DNA of 64,000 nt from Enterobacter cancerogenus (GCF_019047785.1 NZ_CP077290.1:4216001-4280000); one strand, 5' to 3'. Counted from the first letter of the stretch, positions 52,172 through 59,556 are shown. The notes: generated by a model from the letters alone, not told the origin. A program made the numbers and translations.

Positions 52172-52579
52172 ATGAAAAACCTGACCATGACCGATGATGA
52201 GCGCTGGCAGGCCGTGCTGGCCCGCGATCCGCTCGCCGATAACCAGTTTGTCTTTGCGGTAGAGACGACCGGCATTTTCTGCCGTCCTTCCTGCCGCGCC
52301 CGCCACGCGCTGCGTCAGAATGTTCGTTTTTATCCCGATGCAAAACGCGCTGCGCAGGCTGGCTTTCGTCCCTGCAAGCGCTGCATGCCGGACAAACCCG
52401 ATCCGCAGGCGCAAAAGCTGCAAAAAATTGAGCTGGCCTGCCGTCTGCTCGAGCAGGATCCGGCCCTGAGTCTGGAGGCGCTGGCCCGGCAGGTTGCCGT
52501 CAGCCCGTTCCATTTCCATCGTCTGTTTAAATCCGTGACCGGCATGTGTAGGCGCGAAAATTGTTTGATACTGATTTGA
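52172..52579 (+). pseudogene. ada: Ada regulator/methyltransferase, truncated by prophage insertion
   Basis: The first 125 or so residues of Ada, the adaptive-response protein against DNA methylation. The N-Ada domain is whole: zinc cysteines C38, C42 (IFCRPSC) and C69, C72 (PCKRC) are present, so methyl-phosphotriester repair could in theory persist. The AraC-type helix-turn-helix is cut after LFKSVTGM, and the whole O6-methylguanine methyltransferase domain is missing. Homology stops at about base 52546, and foreign sequence adds ten residues before a stop. Full Ada has about 354 residues. The start is the ATG at 52172, six bases after AGGAG. Confidence 0.9.
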
Positions 52580-52595
52580 ATTGGATTTGATTCAC
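52563..52595 (+). repeat. Prophage end repeat, site 1
   Basis: GTTTGATACTGATTTGAATT followed by GGATTTGATTCAC: three phased TTTGA units at 10-11 base spacing. It lies within about 20 bases of the ada junction. Close copies are site 2 (inverted) and site 3 (direct). Confidence 0.8.
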
Positions 52596-52768
52596 GATGA
52601 TACCCCACCGGGGCATATCAAATACCTTTCAAATCAGCGCAATTTTCAACCTATCAAACCATCACTAACCTTCCTTGCTTCTTTCCTCTGTACTGCCCGA
52701 TCCCATAGATTTGGTGTGCGTCGCACTACAGGCCTGTAGGTTTCTTAGTCGCTTAGAAGGAATTGACC
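52596..52768. other. Non-coding prophage end region
   Basis: Holds the CCCC-ACC-GGGG palindrome (52603-52613) that forms the centre of the inverted site 1/site 2 pair, then site 2, then an AT-rich stretch without a credible gene up to the 36-codon ORF. Confidence 0.5.
52617..52637 (-). repeat. Prophage end repeat, site 2 (inverted)
   Basis: The minus strand reads CTGATTTGAAAGGTATTTGAT, matching the core of site 1 (CTGATTTGAATTGGATTTGAT) at 18 of 21 bases. Outer fragments GTTTGATA and GAAAATTG also recur inverted nearby (52652-52659 and 52641-52648). Confidence 0.75.
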
Positions 52769-52879
52769 ATGAACTGTACCGCTGAAAACGAATTTGCACT
52801 CATTTGTAGGAAATTCTGCACTAACATTTATGCCATTAACGAGTGCAAATATCTTACAAATGGAATAAGAAATGACTGA
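52769..52879 (+). CDS. Candidate 36-residue cysteine-rich small protein
   Basis: ATG at 52769, seven bases after AGAAGGAA, an excellent ribosome site. The product has 36 residues with cysteines at 3, 13, 17 and 26, beginning MNCTAENEFALIC. I do not recognise a family. The strong ribosome site is the main support; the codon content is AT-rich like the surrounding DNA. It could be a leader peptide or chance. Confidence 0.4.
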   Translation: MNCTAENEFALICRKFCTNIYAINECKYLTNGIRND

Positions 52880-53100
52880 ATAATCATCACGCATGCCTTT
52901 GCAACACCTGATGATTTCAATCCCAGAAGTTGGTAATTCTATGTCCTTATCAGTATCGATCTGTTTTGCCGATCAATTGCGGTTAATCTATCACCAAATT
53001 CTATTAATTTGATTTAGATCGCGAACTTCAACGAGATTTTTTTGCACAGTTTAAGAACCACCAGTTTGGGTGGGGTACTTGTTCTAAGGTTTAGACATTT
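52880..53100. other. AT-rich gap in prophage end
   Basis: About 220 bases with several short open frames but no ribosome site of note. A 23-codon frame from 52941 lacks one. It probably holds the promoter for the 88-residue gene. Confidence 0.4.
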
Positions 53101-53367
53101 ATGGAAAATGAACTCATTTCTCACAGGCTGCAGGGCGACATCCTCAGAGCCTTGTCCGTTTTTCATCCGTATGCGCCTACGGGTAAGCAATATTTCAATT
53201 GCTTCGGCGAACGCGATGAGTTCCAGATGGTGATAAACGTCATGTCATTGATAGCAAAAGGCCTTGTATCTCGCCGAGCTGTTATAGATGTAAAGGGATG
53301 CGCAACGTTGAACCTTTGTCACCTGAGGTTGACCCAGAAAGGTTTTTCTTATGCTTTAACACATTGA
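53101..53367 (+). CDS. Small predicted winged-helix-like prophage protein, paralogue 1
   Basis: 88 residues. Not a family I can name. It is about 40 percent identical to the next gene, sharing the frame LQ.DIL.AL.VFHP....QYF.CFG..DEFQM..NV..LI..GL followed by a short hairpin-like segment and an L.L...G end. This helix, helix, recognition-helix, wing layout suggests a winged helix-turn-helix; that is inference. A weak AAGG site lies 11 bases before the ATG. AT-rich, unlike the tail genes. Confidence 0.7.
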   Translation: MENELISHRLQGDILRALSVFHPYAPTGKQYFNCFGERDEFQMVINVMSLIAKGLVSRRAVIDVKGCATLNLCHLRLTQKGFSYALTH

Positions 53368-53434
53368 AGGTGTTAGCCATTGTTCATATTTAATATGAGC
53401 TTCAGGCCAGCCGGATTTAAAAGGAAACTACGAC

Positions 53435-53698
53435 ATGAATAAACTTTTATCTCTTGAATTACAGAAGGACATCCTTGATGCCCTTCTAGTCTTTCATCCT
53501 CATCGTATGACGGCAGACCAATATTTTGAGTGCTTTGGTGATTGTGATGAGTTTCAGATGCTTGCGAACGTGGATGCCCTTATAGGCCAGGGATTGATAG
53601 ACGATACCGCAATTCATGTTTGTGATGGAGAAAAATTCATTTCTTTAGGGCAGTTGAAGCTAAGCAAAATTGCACTACAAAAAGCCAGAACTACCTGA
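53435..53698 (+). CDS. Small predicted winged-helix-like prophage protein, paralogue 2
   Basis: 87 residues, the tandem paralogue of the preceding gene (shared DILDALLVFHP, QYFECFG and DEFQM). A clear AAAGGAAA ribosome site lies 10 bases before the ATG. The spacing between the genes is 67 bases on the same strand. The function is unknown; possible roles are DNA binding or antirepression. It is bracketed with the previous gene by end-repeat sites 1 and 3. Confidence 0.75.
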   Translation: MNKLLSLELQKDILDALLVFHPHRMTADQYFECFGDCDEFQMLANVDALIGQGLIDDTAIHVCDGEKFISLGQLKLSKIALQKARTT

Positions 53699-53740
53699 TT
53701 TATCTGGCATGGCTGTGACATCCTACGTCCTGAGTTCATC

Positions 53741-53762
53741 AGCGCCAGACTTATCTGGCGCT
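53741..53762. repeat. Perfect palindrome downstream of the paralogue pair
   Basis: A nine-base stem AGCGCCAGA / TCTGGCGCT with a CTTA loop. No T-run follows. It could act as a weak terminator for the small genes or as a binding site; it lies 21 bases before end-repeat site 3. Confidence 0.65.
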
Positions 53763-53782
53763 GACTATGTAACCGTAAGATA

Positions 53783-53814
53783 GTTTGATACAGATTTGAA
53801 CGGATTTGATTCAC
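53783..53814 (+). repeat. Prophage end repeat, site 3
   Basis: GTTTGATACAGATTTGAACG followed by GATTTGATTCAC, a near copy of site 1 in the same orientation, 1.22 kb away, one base shorter. The similarity goes on weakly to a shared CCCC about ten bases after the repeat. Confidence 0.8.
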
Positions 53815-53932
53815 AGTGAAGCCCCTAACGCTATTTCTGCGTAACCTCATGAGAAAGTAGCAAAAAAGTTAGCCACATAGTATGTAAGGCTATACAATCT
53901 GCGCTTTACATAGGTTAACAAACGAACAACAC

Positions 53933-55030
53933 ATGGCAGAAAAGAAAAACGGTACGCTTAACTCAATTCAGATCCTGCGCGGCATAGCCGCTGTTGCGGT
54001 CATGCTGGTTCACCATCAGGCGTTTATACCATTACCCGCAAATGCTCCGTTCGGGAAGATAATACCTGGTGGCTCCTGGGGAGTAGACCTGTTCTTCCTG
54101 ATTAGTGGGTTTATTGCGGCTTATACGGTATCGCCGAGTAGTATTGGTACAAGAGCGGGGGCAAACTACCTGTTGCGCCGACTAATCAGGATACTTCCTC
54201 TTTATTACATATTAACGATGCTGAGTTTTGGTTCGGATGCCACAGCCTGGTTGCACAGTCTGAAGTCGATGCTATTTATCCCTATTGGTGGTGACAATGG
54301 CCCGGCCTATGGGGGCGCACAAATCGGCCAGGGATGGACGTTAAACTACGAGATGTATTTCTATCTGGTAGTTACTGTTTCCTTTGTTTTTGGTAAATAC
54401 AAATGGCTATTTTCCATAACGCTGATAAGTAGCGTTATAGGCTTACCCCTTATGCTGAACTCCTTGCCAGAAAACTATTTAATTTATGGATTTTCATTCC
54501 CGTATACTTACTTTTCAATGATAACTCACCCTATCGTTTTTGAGTTTCTTGCCGGTTCTCTGCTGGGGATGTATTACCCTCGAATGCGGGTAATTACAAG
54601 GCAAAGCGAAACATGCCTGTACTTCTGTTTTATAGGGATTTTCCTCTACAACGTCTATGCCCCACATTGGGTCGGGCATGGCCTTCAGGGTTGGGGGTTC
54701 CCTTGTCTCTTGCTGTTAGTAGCCATGTTGAAACTCGAAAAAAGCGGCTTCCGGTTCAACAATCGTGCGCTGCTTCATTTGGGGGCATGTTCATATTCAA
54801 TTTATCTTTTACATGAAAATATTAAGAACATTTTCATTAAGATTGCAAAACATGCCGCACACTTATTTGTAATGCCTGACATACTGATATTGGTTTTATC
54901 CCTAGCCACAACGTTTATTGTCGCACACTATACACACAGGATTATTGAGGTAAGATTATCAGACTGGCTTAAAACGCGGTTATTGCAAAAAAGGTTAACG
55001 GGCGGAGCCAGTGTCACCCCTCCCTTATAG
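53933..55030 (+). CDS. Membrane acyltransferase, acyltransferase_3 (OafA/Oac-like) family
   Basis: 365-residue integral membrane acyltransferase with about ten hydrophobic segments. Family signatures: ILRGIAAVAVMLVHH near 19-33 (catalytic histidine region), GSWGVDLFFLISGFI near 49, RRLIRILPLYY near 87 and GWTLNYEMYFYLV near 131. Relatives such as phage Sf6 Oac and Salmonella OafA add acetyl groups to O-antigen sugars. Its position between a phage end and the tail fibre genes suits a lysogenic-conversion gene that alters the phage receptor. The exact substrate is unknown. AT-rich compared with the tail genes, opposite strand to them. Confidence 0.85.
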   Translation: MAEKKNGTLNSIQILRGIAAVAVMLVHHQAFIPLPANAPFGKIIPGGSWGVDLFFLISGFIAAYTVSPSSIGTRAGANYLLRRLIRILPLYYILTMLSFGSDATAWLHSLKSMLFIPIGGDNGPAYGGAQIGQGWTLNYEMYFYLVVTVSFVFGKYKWLFSITLISSVIGLPLMLNSLPENYLIYGFSFPYTYFSMITHPIVFEFLAGSLLGMYYPRMRVITRQSETCLYFCFIGIFLYNVYAPHWVGHGLQGWGFPCLLLLVAMLKLEKSGFRFNNRALLHLGACSYSIYLLHENIKNIFIKIAKHAAHLFVMPDILILVLSLATTFIVAHYTHRIIEVRLSDWLKTRLLQKRLTGGASVTPPL

Positions 55031-55066
55031 ATATGAAACCAGCAAACAAAATACAGCAATCCAAAC

Positions 55067-55082
55067 GTGCCGCATTCGGCAC
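55067..55082. terminator. Hairpin between convergent acyltransferase and tail-side genes
   Basis: The stem GTGCCG / CGGCAC with a CATT loop, in the 62-base gap between two convergent stops. No strong T-run on either side. Confidence 0.5.
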
Positions 55083-55092
55083 ATTTGACTGT

Positions 55093-55245
55093 TCAGGCTT
55101 CTTTTGCTGCCGCTGTTTTTGCCTCAGCAGCCTGGTCAATCTTTTTACGAATATAAGCCCGAATGGTTTTATAGCCACCAGCAATCAGATAGAGCGCACA
55201 AACAGCAGTGCAACCATAAAGTAATACAGTCTGAATCAACGTCAT
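55093..55245 (-). CDS. Small phage membrane protein, 50 residues
   Basis: Minus-strand ORF of 50 residues from the ATG at 55245, with a perfect AAAGGAG six bases before it. One transmembrane helix (about residues 4-24, TVLLYGCTAVCALYLIAGG) is followed by a basic and then alanine/glutamate-rich helical tail (YIRKKIDQAAEAKTAAAKEA). It lies 61 bases downstream of the fibre assembly gene on the same strand, so it is the last gene of the tail operon or a moron. I do not recognise a family; a lysis or superinfection role is only a guess. Confidence 0.72.
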   Translation of the reverse strand: MTLIQTVLLYGCTAVCALYLIAGGYKTIRAYIRKKIDQAAEAKTAAAKEA

Positions 55246-55306
55246 TTCTTACTCCTTTGTTTATTTTTAAGCAAAAGGGAAGTGTCCCCTCCTGTCAATA
55301 TCGGTT

Positions 55307-55879
55307 TTATTGTTCTGGTTTTTCCGGCCACTCTGGCTTGCTGAGGTCGACATTTTTCAGCACCTCGATATAGTTGAGCCAGGTCTGTAACTTGGCTTTG
55401 TTAGTTTCAGAGAGTGACCCCAACATAAGTGCGGTCTGCCATTCGCCGATAACCTGGCGGGCTTCAGTGATTAACTGGCTTTGTTTGGCTGTTGCCTCTG
55501 CCAGTAGTGCATCTTTTTCCGCTTCCTCATCCTTGATCCAGGCTTTCCCGTCCCACTTCTCATACTTCCCTAAGGGAGCTGTCGTCACCACGTTCTCCGG
55601 CAGCGGCCCCAGCTCCTCAATGACAGTTGATGCCCCGGAGGCAGTATCATAAACGGTGACGCCGCGATGGTCTTCGATGAGCGACCACGCCTGCTTCGCT
55701 TCATCAAAAATAGCGACATGGTCGACAGGAATCGCCGGTGGCGCTATTTCGGTACAGTTGGCGGGTAATCCTGTATGTGGTGCAATATACGCATCACCGG
55801 CACCGATAAATTCATTAGTGTCAGCACGCAAATTAAAAACTTTGATGGTTTGTGCGTTGTCGGACATTTTAAAAGTCAT
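55307..55879 (-). CDS. Tail fibre assembly protein (Tfa / Mu gpU type)
   Basis: 190-residue chaperone of the Caudo_TAP family that helps fold and trimerise the tail fibre. Typical features: N-terminal [31 protein letters not shown] (key part residues 15-45), the central [14 protein letters not shown] near 86-99 (the family's WxxVxDHRG hallmark), and a helical C-terminal part. It overlaps the fibre gene by four bases (ATGA). A second ATG, four codons in, is also possible. Confidence 0.9.
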   Translation of the reverse strand: MTFKMSDNAQTIKVFNLRADTNEFIGAGDAYIAPHTGLPANCTEIAPPAIPVDHVAIFDEAKQAWSLIEDHRGVTVYDTASGASTVIEELGPLPENVVTTAPLGKYEKWDGKAWIKDEEAEKDALLAEATAKQSQLITEARQVIGEWQTALMLGSLSETNKAKLQTWLNYIEVLKNVDLSKPEWPEKPEQ

Positions 55880-56796
55880 GCTAGCCTCACAATATAATTA
55901 AATGCGATGTTTTTAACGGTGTTTTCCGCATTACCGGCTGCGGCGACCGTAATAGTATGACCGTGTGCTCCCATAACGATAGCGTGAGTATGTGCACCAA
56001 TGGCTACCGTATGGGTATGGGCACCAAGCACAATGTTATGAGTATGTGCGCCTATAGCAACGGTATGTGTGTGCGCACCAGCTGATGTAGTCGCTCGTGG
56101 CCCCTTTTTATCTCCAGCTCCGTCAGGGCCAGCTGCACCTGCAACATAGTTATCGTTGTAATTATGTGTATGAGCACCAGCACTGTTTGTTGTCTTTGTC
56201 CCGTAATCAAAAGATGTTGTGGCCTTAGTCCCCAAATTCGTACTTGATGTGGTTTTCGTACCATAATCAAAAGCGGATGAGGTCTTGGTGCCGAGGTCAG
56301 TATTTGACGCCGTCGCAGTATGCGCGTGTGACTTGATGCCATCGGCCTCAAGGCTCAGTAAGGCACGCCCATCAGGCGCACCTTTAATGGTTTGTCCGCG
56401 CATATCAGGCAGCTTACCGGACGGATAGGCCGCAGCGGTTTTCGGGTATTTGGCGGTGTCAAACGTCTGCCCTTGCATGATGGCGTATCCGTCAGGTGGC
56501 GTGGTTGTTGGCCATGCCAGCGGTGTGCCAACGGGGACAGCCACAGACGCAGCGGTGGCCGCAATCGCCGTAGCAATGGCTTTTATTGCCGTCACCAGCT
56601 GGTTATTCTTCGACGGGTCAGGCGTCATTTTAGCTTCAGCCAGAATATTTTTACTCTCGGTCTGAACATCAATAATACCGCCCTGAAGCGCGTTCATGAT
56701 TTTCGCGTAAACGATGGTGCCTTCCGCGCCGGTTGACGGGTCGCCATCGTGAAATAATCCATCGTCGGTATCAACCGGCTCGATAATATCTTTCAT
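55876..56796 (-). CDS. Phage tail fibre with collar domain and HxH tandem repeats
   Basis: 306-residue short tail fibre. The N-terminal part (1-90) is an attachment region. A tail-collar-type domain follows at about 88-145 ([35 protein letters not shown]). Residues 166-205 hold four 10-residue repeats (DYGTKTT type) and 240-284 five 9-residue GAHxH repeats. The end [15 protein letters not shown] is shared by many enterobacterial phage fibres. HxH motifs bind iron in trimeric fibre tips such as T4 gp37. It probably sets host range together with the assembly protein. It is shorter than Mu S (504). Confidence 0.88.
   Translation of the reverse strand: MKDIIEPVDTDDGLFHDGDPSTGAEGTIVYAKIMNALQGGIIDVQTESKNILAEAKMTPDPSKNNQLVTAIKAIATAIAATAASVAVPVGTPLAWPTTTPPDGYAIMQGQTFDTAKYPKTAAAYPSGKLPDMRGQTIKGAPDGRALLSLEADGIKSHAHTATASNTDLGTKTSSAFDYGTKTTSSTNLGTKATTSFDYGTKTTNSAGAHTHNYNDNYVAGAAGPDGAGDKKGPRATTSAGAHTHTVAIGAHTHNIVLGAHTHTVAIGAHTHAIVMGAHGHTITVAAAGNAENTVKNIAFNYIVRLA
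55945..56079 (-). repeat. Five 27-base tandem repeats inside the fibre gene
   Basis: These code five 9-residue units of the form G-A-H-(T/G)-H followed by four mostly hydrophobic residues (fibre residues 240-284). Units 1 and 3 encode the same nine residues. The last unit has GHGH in place of HTH. Confidence 0.9.
56182..56301 (-). repeat. Four 30-base tandem repeats inside the fibre gene
   Basis: These code four 10-residue units alternating TxLGTKxxxx and [10 protein letters not shown] (fibre residues 166-205), so the larger period is 60 bases repeated twice. Confidence 0.88.
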
Positions 56797-57377
56797 TACG
56801 TTTTATTCTCCACGTAATTAAATACAACCTGTGTATGAGCAGGTTTTAAATCGCGGAATATGCTCTCCAGCATATTCTGGCCAAATGACATCAGGCGCTC
56901 ACCCGTAGCCGAACTGCCGCAGCGGAAGCGGTAAATCGGCACCTGACCATCCTGAATATTCACAATCCACACCCAGACAATTTCCGGTATCCACAGACGG
57001 TCACCGCAACGGTTACGGCCACAGCGGAACGGCTCCGGCTCGTCGATGGTGACGTCATAGCCCAGCGACTTTGCCAGGCGGATAAAGTAGCTGCGGCTCA
57101 GCCCTCCGGTTTCGTTCAGCTTCGCCATAATCTGCTGGCGACGGGCCTGAATGGTCATGCCGTTGCTCACTGAAAGCCCCAGCACGCGCTCCCAGTCCGA
57201 CAGCAGCGCCACAGCGGTAAAGGGCGTCACGCCGTTCAGCACCTCCTGAGCGCTGCGCTCGACATTGGCCAGCATATTCCCCTCGGCCTGCAGTTCAGCG
57301 TTCAGCCGCTTACCATCGCGTGCATAGCCATCGGGTAGCAGCAGGTACAACAGTTCGCGCCAGTCGTTCCCGGTCAT
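56796..57377 (-). CDS. Mu gp48-like baseplate/tail protein (YmfQ family)
   Basis: 193-residue protein of the YmfQ/DUF2313 family, homologous to Mu gp48, a baseplate protein needed for tail fibre attachment. Visible: [13 protein letters not shown] near 11, the middle [41 protein letters not shown] (key part 73-110) and a cysteine-containing [13 protein letters not shown] segment near 117. It overlaps the gp47 homologue by four bases and the fibre by one. Confidence 0.9.
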   Translation of the reverse strand: MTGNDWRELLYLLLPDGYARDGKRLNAELQAEGNMLANVERSAQEVLNGVTPFTAVALLSDWERVLGLSVSNGMTIQARRQQIMAKLNETGGLSRSYFIRLAKSLGYDVTIDEPEPFRCGRNRCGDRLWIPEIVWVWIVNIQDGQVPIYRFRCGSSATGERLMSFGQNMLESIFRDLKPAHTQVVFNYVENKT

Positions 57378-58444
57378 TTGAGTTCATCCACGGTGATGGT
57401 GCCCGGACGTATCCACTGCACGGTCTTCTCGCTGACCTCCGGCACGACGTTACCGGTCGGCGCGGTCAGCTCGTAGTCCACCACGCCGGTAATATCGGAG
57501 ATAAGCGCTCCCATCTGGGTTCTGACCGCAATCTCACCCGGAGCCAGACGGCTGAAGTAGTCCGTCAGCACCTGGGTTATCTGCGTCCTGGCCTCATCAA
57601 GCGACAGCCCGTCGAGGCTGACTTTGACTGAGATATCGGTACTCACCGGCTCCGGGGCCATCACCAGCGTGTCTTTCGCCGTTACCGGGCGCTGGTCGTC
57701 GATATGGGCCTGCACCGCCTTGAGAGTCTCGTCGGACGGCAGGCCGCCGCTGGCGGTAATCACCACGTCCACCGTGCCATAGCCCCGGCGCAGGGGGTAA
57801 ACATACGCCTCTGATACGCCGCTGACCTCCATCGCCCAGCGGCGGTAGTCGTATTTGTTGCCCCCGGCTGGCGGGCGGCGCATCAGCTCCAGCAGGCGGG
57901 AGAGCAGCGAGTCGTCGCTCTCGGCATCCGTGCCACCGCGCATGGTCTTAATCGTTACCGCACTGTCGATACCCTGCGGGGCACTGAGCAGCGTGGCAGC
58001 GGTGTTGTCACTGAGGTTGCCCACGACGCCAGGAGTCATGGCGCTGGCGCTCACGGTAACGGTGCCTTTATCGCTGAGCGTGGCCTCTGCCGTGGTCTGG
58101 TACAGGACATTGCCGCCGCGCGGACGGAACTGCAGACCGCTGGCCACCTTCAGGCCCGCAGAGCCGGTGAGCGTGACCTGACCGCTTGCTGCGCTGGCGG
58201 GTTTAGGGGAAAGACCACGTGAGCGGGCATGCATTACCAGCCAGTCATGATCGGCGGTGTCGGGAAATATCTGGCGCAGTATCCAGCTCTGGTCGTTGTA
58301 CAGACCCTGCGCCACGCCGGAGACGGCGTTCGCCCGGATGGCGTAATCACTGTCACCGGAGACGTCCGCATCCGGGAGCTGGTTGCGGATATCCCGTAGC
58401 TGTTGTTGAGTAATGTCGGCGAGTGCCGGTACGCTGCGAGCCAT
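57374..58444 (-). CDS. Baseplate J-like protein (Mu gp47 family)
   Basis: 356-residue baseplate wedge protein, homologous to Mu gp47 and P2 gpJ. It contains the baseplate J domain (about 85-340) with GGTDAESDDSLLSRLLELMRRPPAGGNKYDYRRWAMEVSGVSEAYVYP (key part 171-215). It forms part of the contractile-tail baseplate with gp46 and gp48. Confidence 0.93.
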   Translation of the reverse strand: MARSVPALADITQQQLRDIRNQLPDADVSGDSDYAIRANAVSGVAQGLYNDQSWILRQIFPDTADHDWLVMHARSRGLSPKPASAASGQVTLTGSAGLKVASGLQFRPRGGNVLYQTTAEATLSDKGTVTVSASAMTPGVVGNLSDNTAATLLSAPQGIDSAVTIKTMRGGTDAESDDSLLSRLLELMRRPPAGGNKYDYRRWAMEVSGVSEAYVYPLRRGYGTVDVVITASGGLPSDETLKAVQAHIDDQRPVTAKDTLVMAPEPVSTDISVKVSLDGLSLDEARTQITQVLTDYFSRLAPGEIAVRTQMGALISDITGVVDYELTAPTGNVVPEVSEKTVQWIRPGTITVDELK

Positions 58445-58454
58445 AATTCCCCGT

Positions 58455-58805
58455 TTAAACCACTTTGACCGGATGCCTGAAGGTCAGCACATCCCCGCCC
58501 GCGCTGGTGACCGTGATGGAAAGCCACAGCCAGCCGGTTTCCGGCGAGGAGACGTCCACATTCACAGCGGTTGCCCTTTTGTCATCAATCAGCGGCTGCA
58601 GCGCCTGTTCGGCATACTGGCGGGCCAGCGTGCGGGTCTGCGGCGTATCCTTCGCGCGGGCCAGTTCGTGCAGGCGAGACCCCATCTGCGGGTCAGCCCA
58701 GTAAGTGCCCTTGCGGATGCGCAGACGCAGCCAGACCGCGTTATGCAGGTCGGTACAGCGTTTTCCGGTGTAATCGCCGGTAGTTTGATCGATATAGGCG
58801 TCCAT
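58455..58805 (-). CDS. Mu gp46-like baseplate protein (GP46 family)
   Basis: 116-residue protein of the phage GP46 family, functionally akin to the gpW/gp25 baseplate wedge proteins. N-terminal NAVWLRLRIRKGTYWADPQMGSRLHEL (key part 22-48) is the family core. A little shorter than Mu gp46 (141). It lies 10 bases before the gp47 homologue. Confidence 0.88.
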   Translation of the reverse strand: MDAYIDQTTGDYTGKRCTDLHNAVWLRLRIRKGTYWADPQMGSRLHELARAKDTPQTRTLARQYAEQALQPLIDDKRATAVNVDVSSPETGWLWLSITVTSAGGDVLTFRHPVKVV

Positions 58806-58865
58806 AGCGGGCAGAATGCCGCAGGGGCGGTCAGGCAGGAAGGTACGGGGGTGAAGCGGCTAAGT

Positions 58866-58885
58866 CCGGGGCGATGCTGCCCCGG
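58866..58885 (-). terminator. GC-rich hairpin between gp45- and gp46-like genes
   Basis: A seven-base stem CCGGGGC / GCCCCGG with a six-base loop, directly after the gp45-like stop. No T-run. The only real gap in the tail operon (88 bases), so it may act as an attenuator or RNA-processing site. Confidence 0.45.
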
Positions 58886-58893
58886 CAATAATC

Positions 58894-59556
58894 CTAGTTG
58901 CGTGGTTTACCTGACGGGCCATCCGGGGTGTCGTGGATATGCGTCCCAATCTGCACACCGTTGATGGTGACCGCAACCGAGGTGATGGTGCCGCCCGTAT
59001 GGCTGATATTACCCTCAAACGAGGCCGTCACGCCACCTTCAGCGCCTTTAATGACCATACCGCCGTTGCCGCTGATAAGCCCCTGTACGGTCAGCTTCTC
59101 CGAGGTACTCAGCTCCGGCGTGGTGAACGCTGCAGACTCCGAGGCGTTAACCTTCATGCGCTTGCAGTTCAGCTCCCAGTCGTCGCAGGTGACAGCAATG
59201 ATGCGGTTACGTTTCAGGACGATGCTGGCTCCCTCATCGGTATAGATGGCCACCTCGCCGGACTCCAGCCCCTGCAGACGGTAGCTGCTGTGTTCGGTGG
59301 CAATCACGATCCCGTGACTGGTTCGTCCGCCCAGCGGCAGCACAATCGCCATCGCACCCTCTGGCGGTACGGTGGTGAAACCGTACTGCTGGAACATCTC
59401 AATGCCTTCCAGCCCTTCAGGGGCCAGTCCGGCCACCTGCGCGGTCTGTACGCCCCCCGTGGTGGTGATACGGGTCAGCACGCCACGAAAGGCCAGACGT
59501 ATGCCGCTGAGCGCCTTACGGATGCGTTTATCTACCAGTCCAGAAAAATCAGGCAT
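58894..59556 (-). CDS. Baseplate spike protein (Mu gp45 / gpV type)
   Basis: 220-residue membrane-piercing spike at the tail tip, homologous to Mu gp45. The N-terminal OB-like domain runs about 1-100, followed by a beta-helix with TSEKLTVQGLISGNGGMVIKG and an apex with H206-I-H208 (GTHIHD), the HxH iron-binding tip known from Mu gp45 and P2 gpV. I choose the ATG at 59556 (MPDFSGL): it overlaps the upstream gene by eight bases, and the 95 extra codons of the longer open frame lie inside that gene. Confidence 0.9.
   Translation of the reverse strand: MPDFSGLVDKRIRKALSGIRLAFRGVLTRITTTGGVQTAQVAGLAPEGLEGIEMFQQYGFTTVPPEGAMAIVLPLGGRTSHGIVIATEHSSYRLQGLESGEVAIYTDEGASIVLKRNRIIAVTCDDWELNCKRMKVNASESAAFTTPELSTSEKLTVQGLISGNGGMVIKGAEGGVTASFEGNISHTGGTITSVAVTINGVQIGTHIHDTPDGPSGKPRN

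Noticed and set aside
55033-55224. Plus-strand 63-codon ORF downstream of the acyltransferase
   Set aside because: Opposite the well-supported 50-residue minus-strand gene; it is cysteine- and serine-rich and has no ribosome site.
58589-58888. 99-codon minus-strand ORF overlapping the gp46-like gene
   Set aside because: It lies almost wholly in another frame of the gp46-like gene and begins in a hairpin; a proline- and cysteine-rich shadow.
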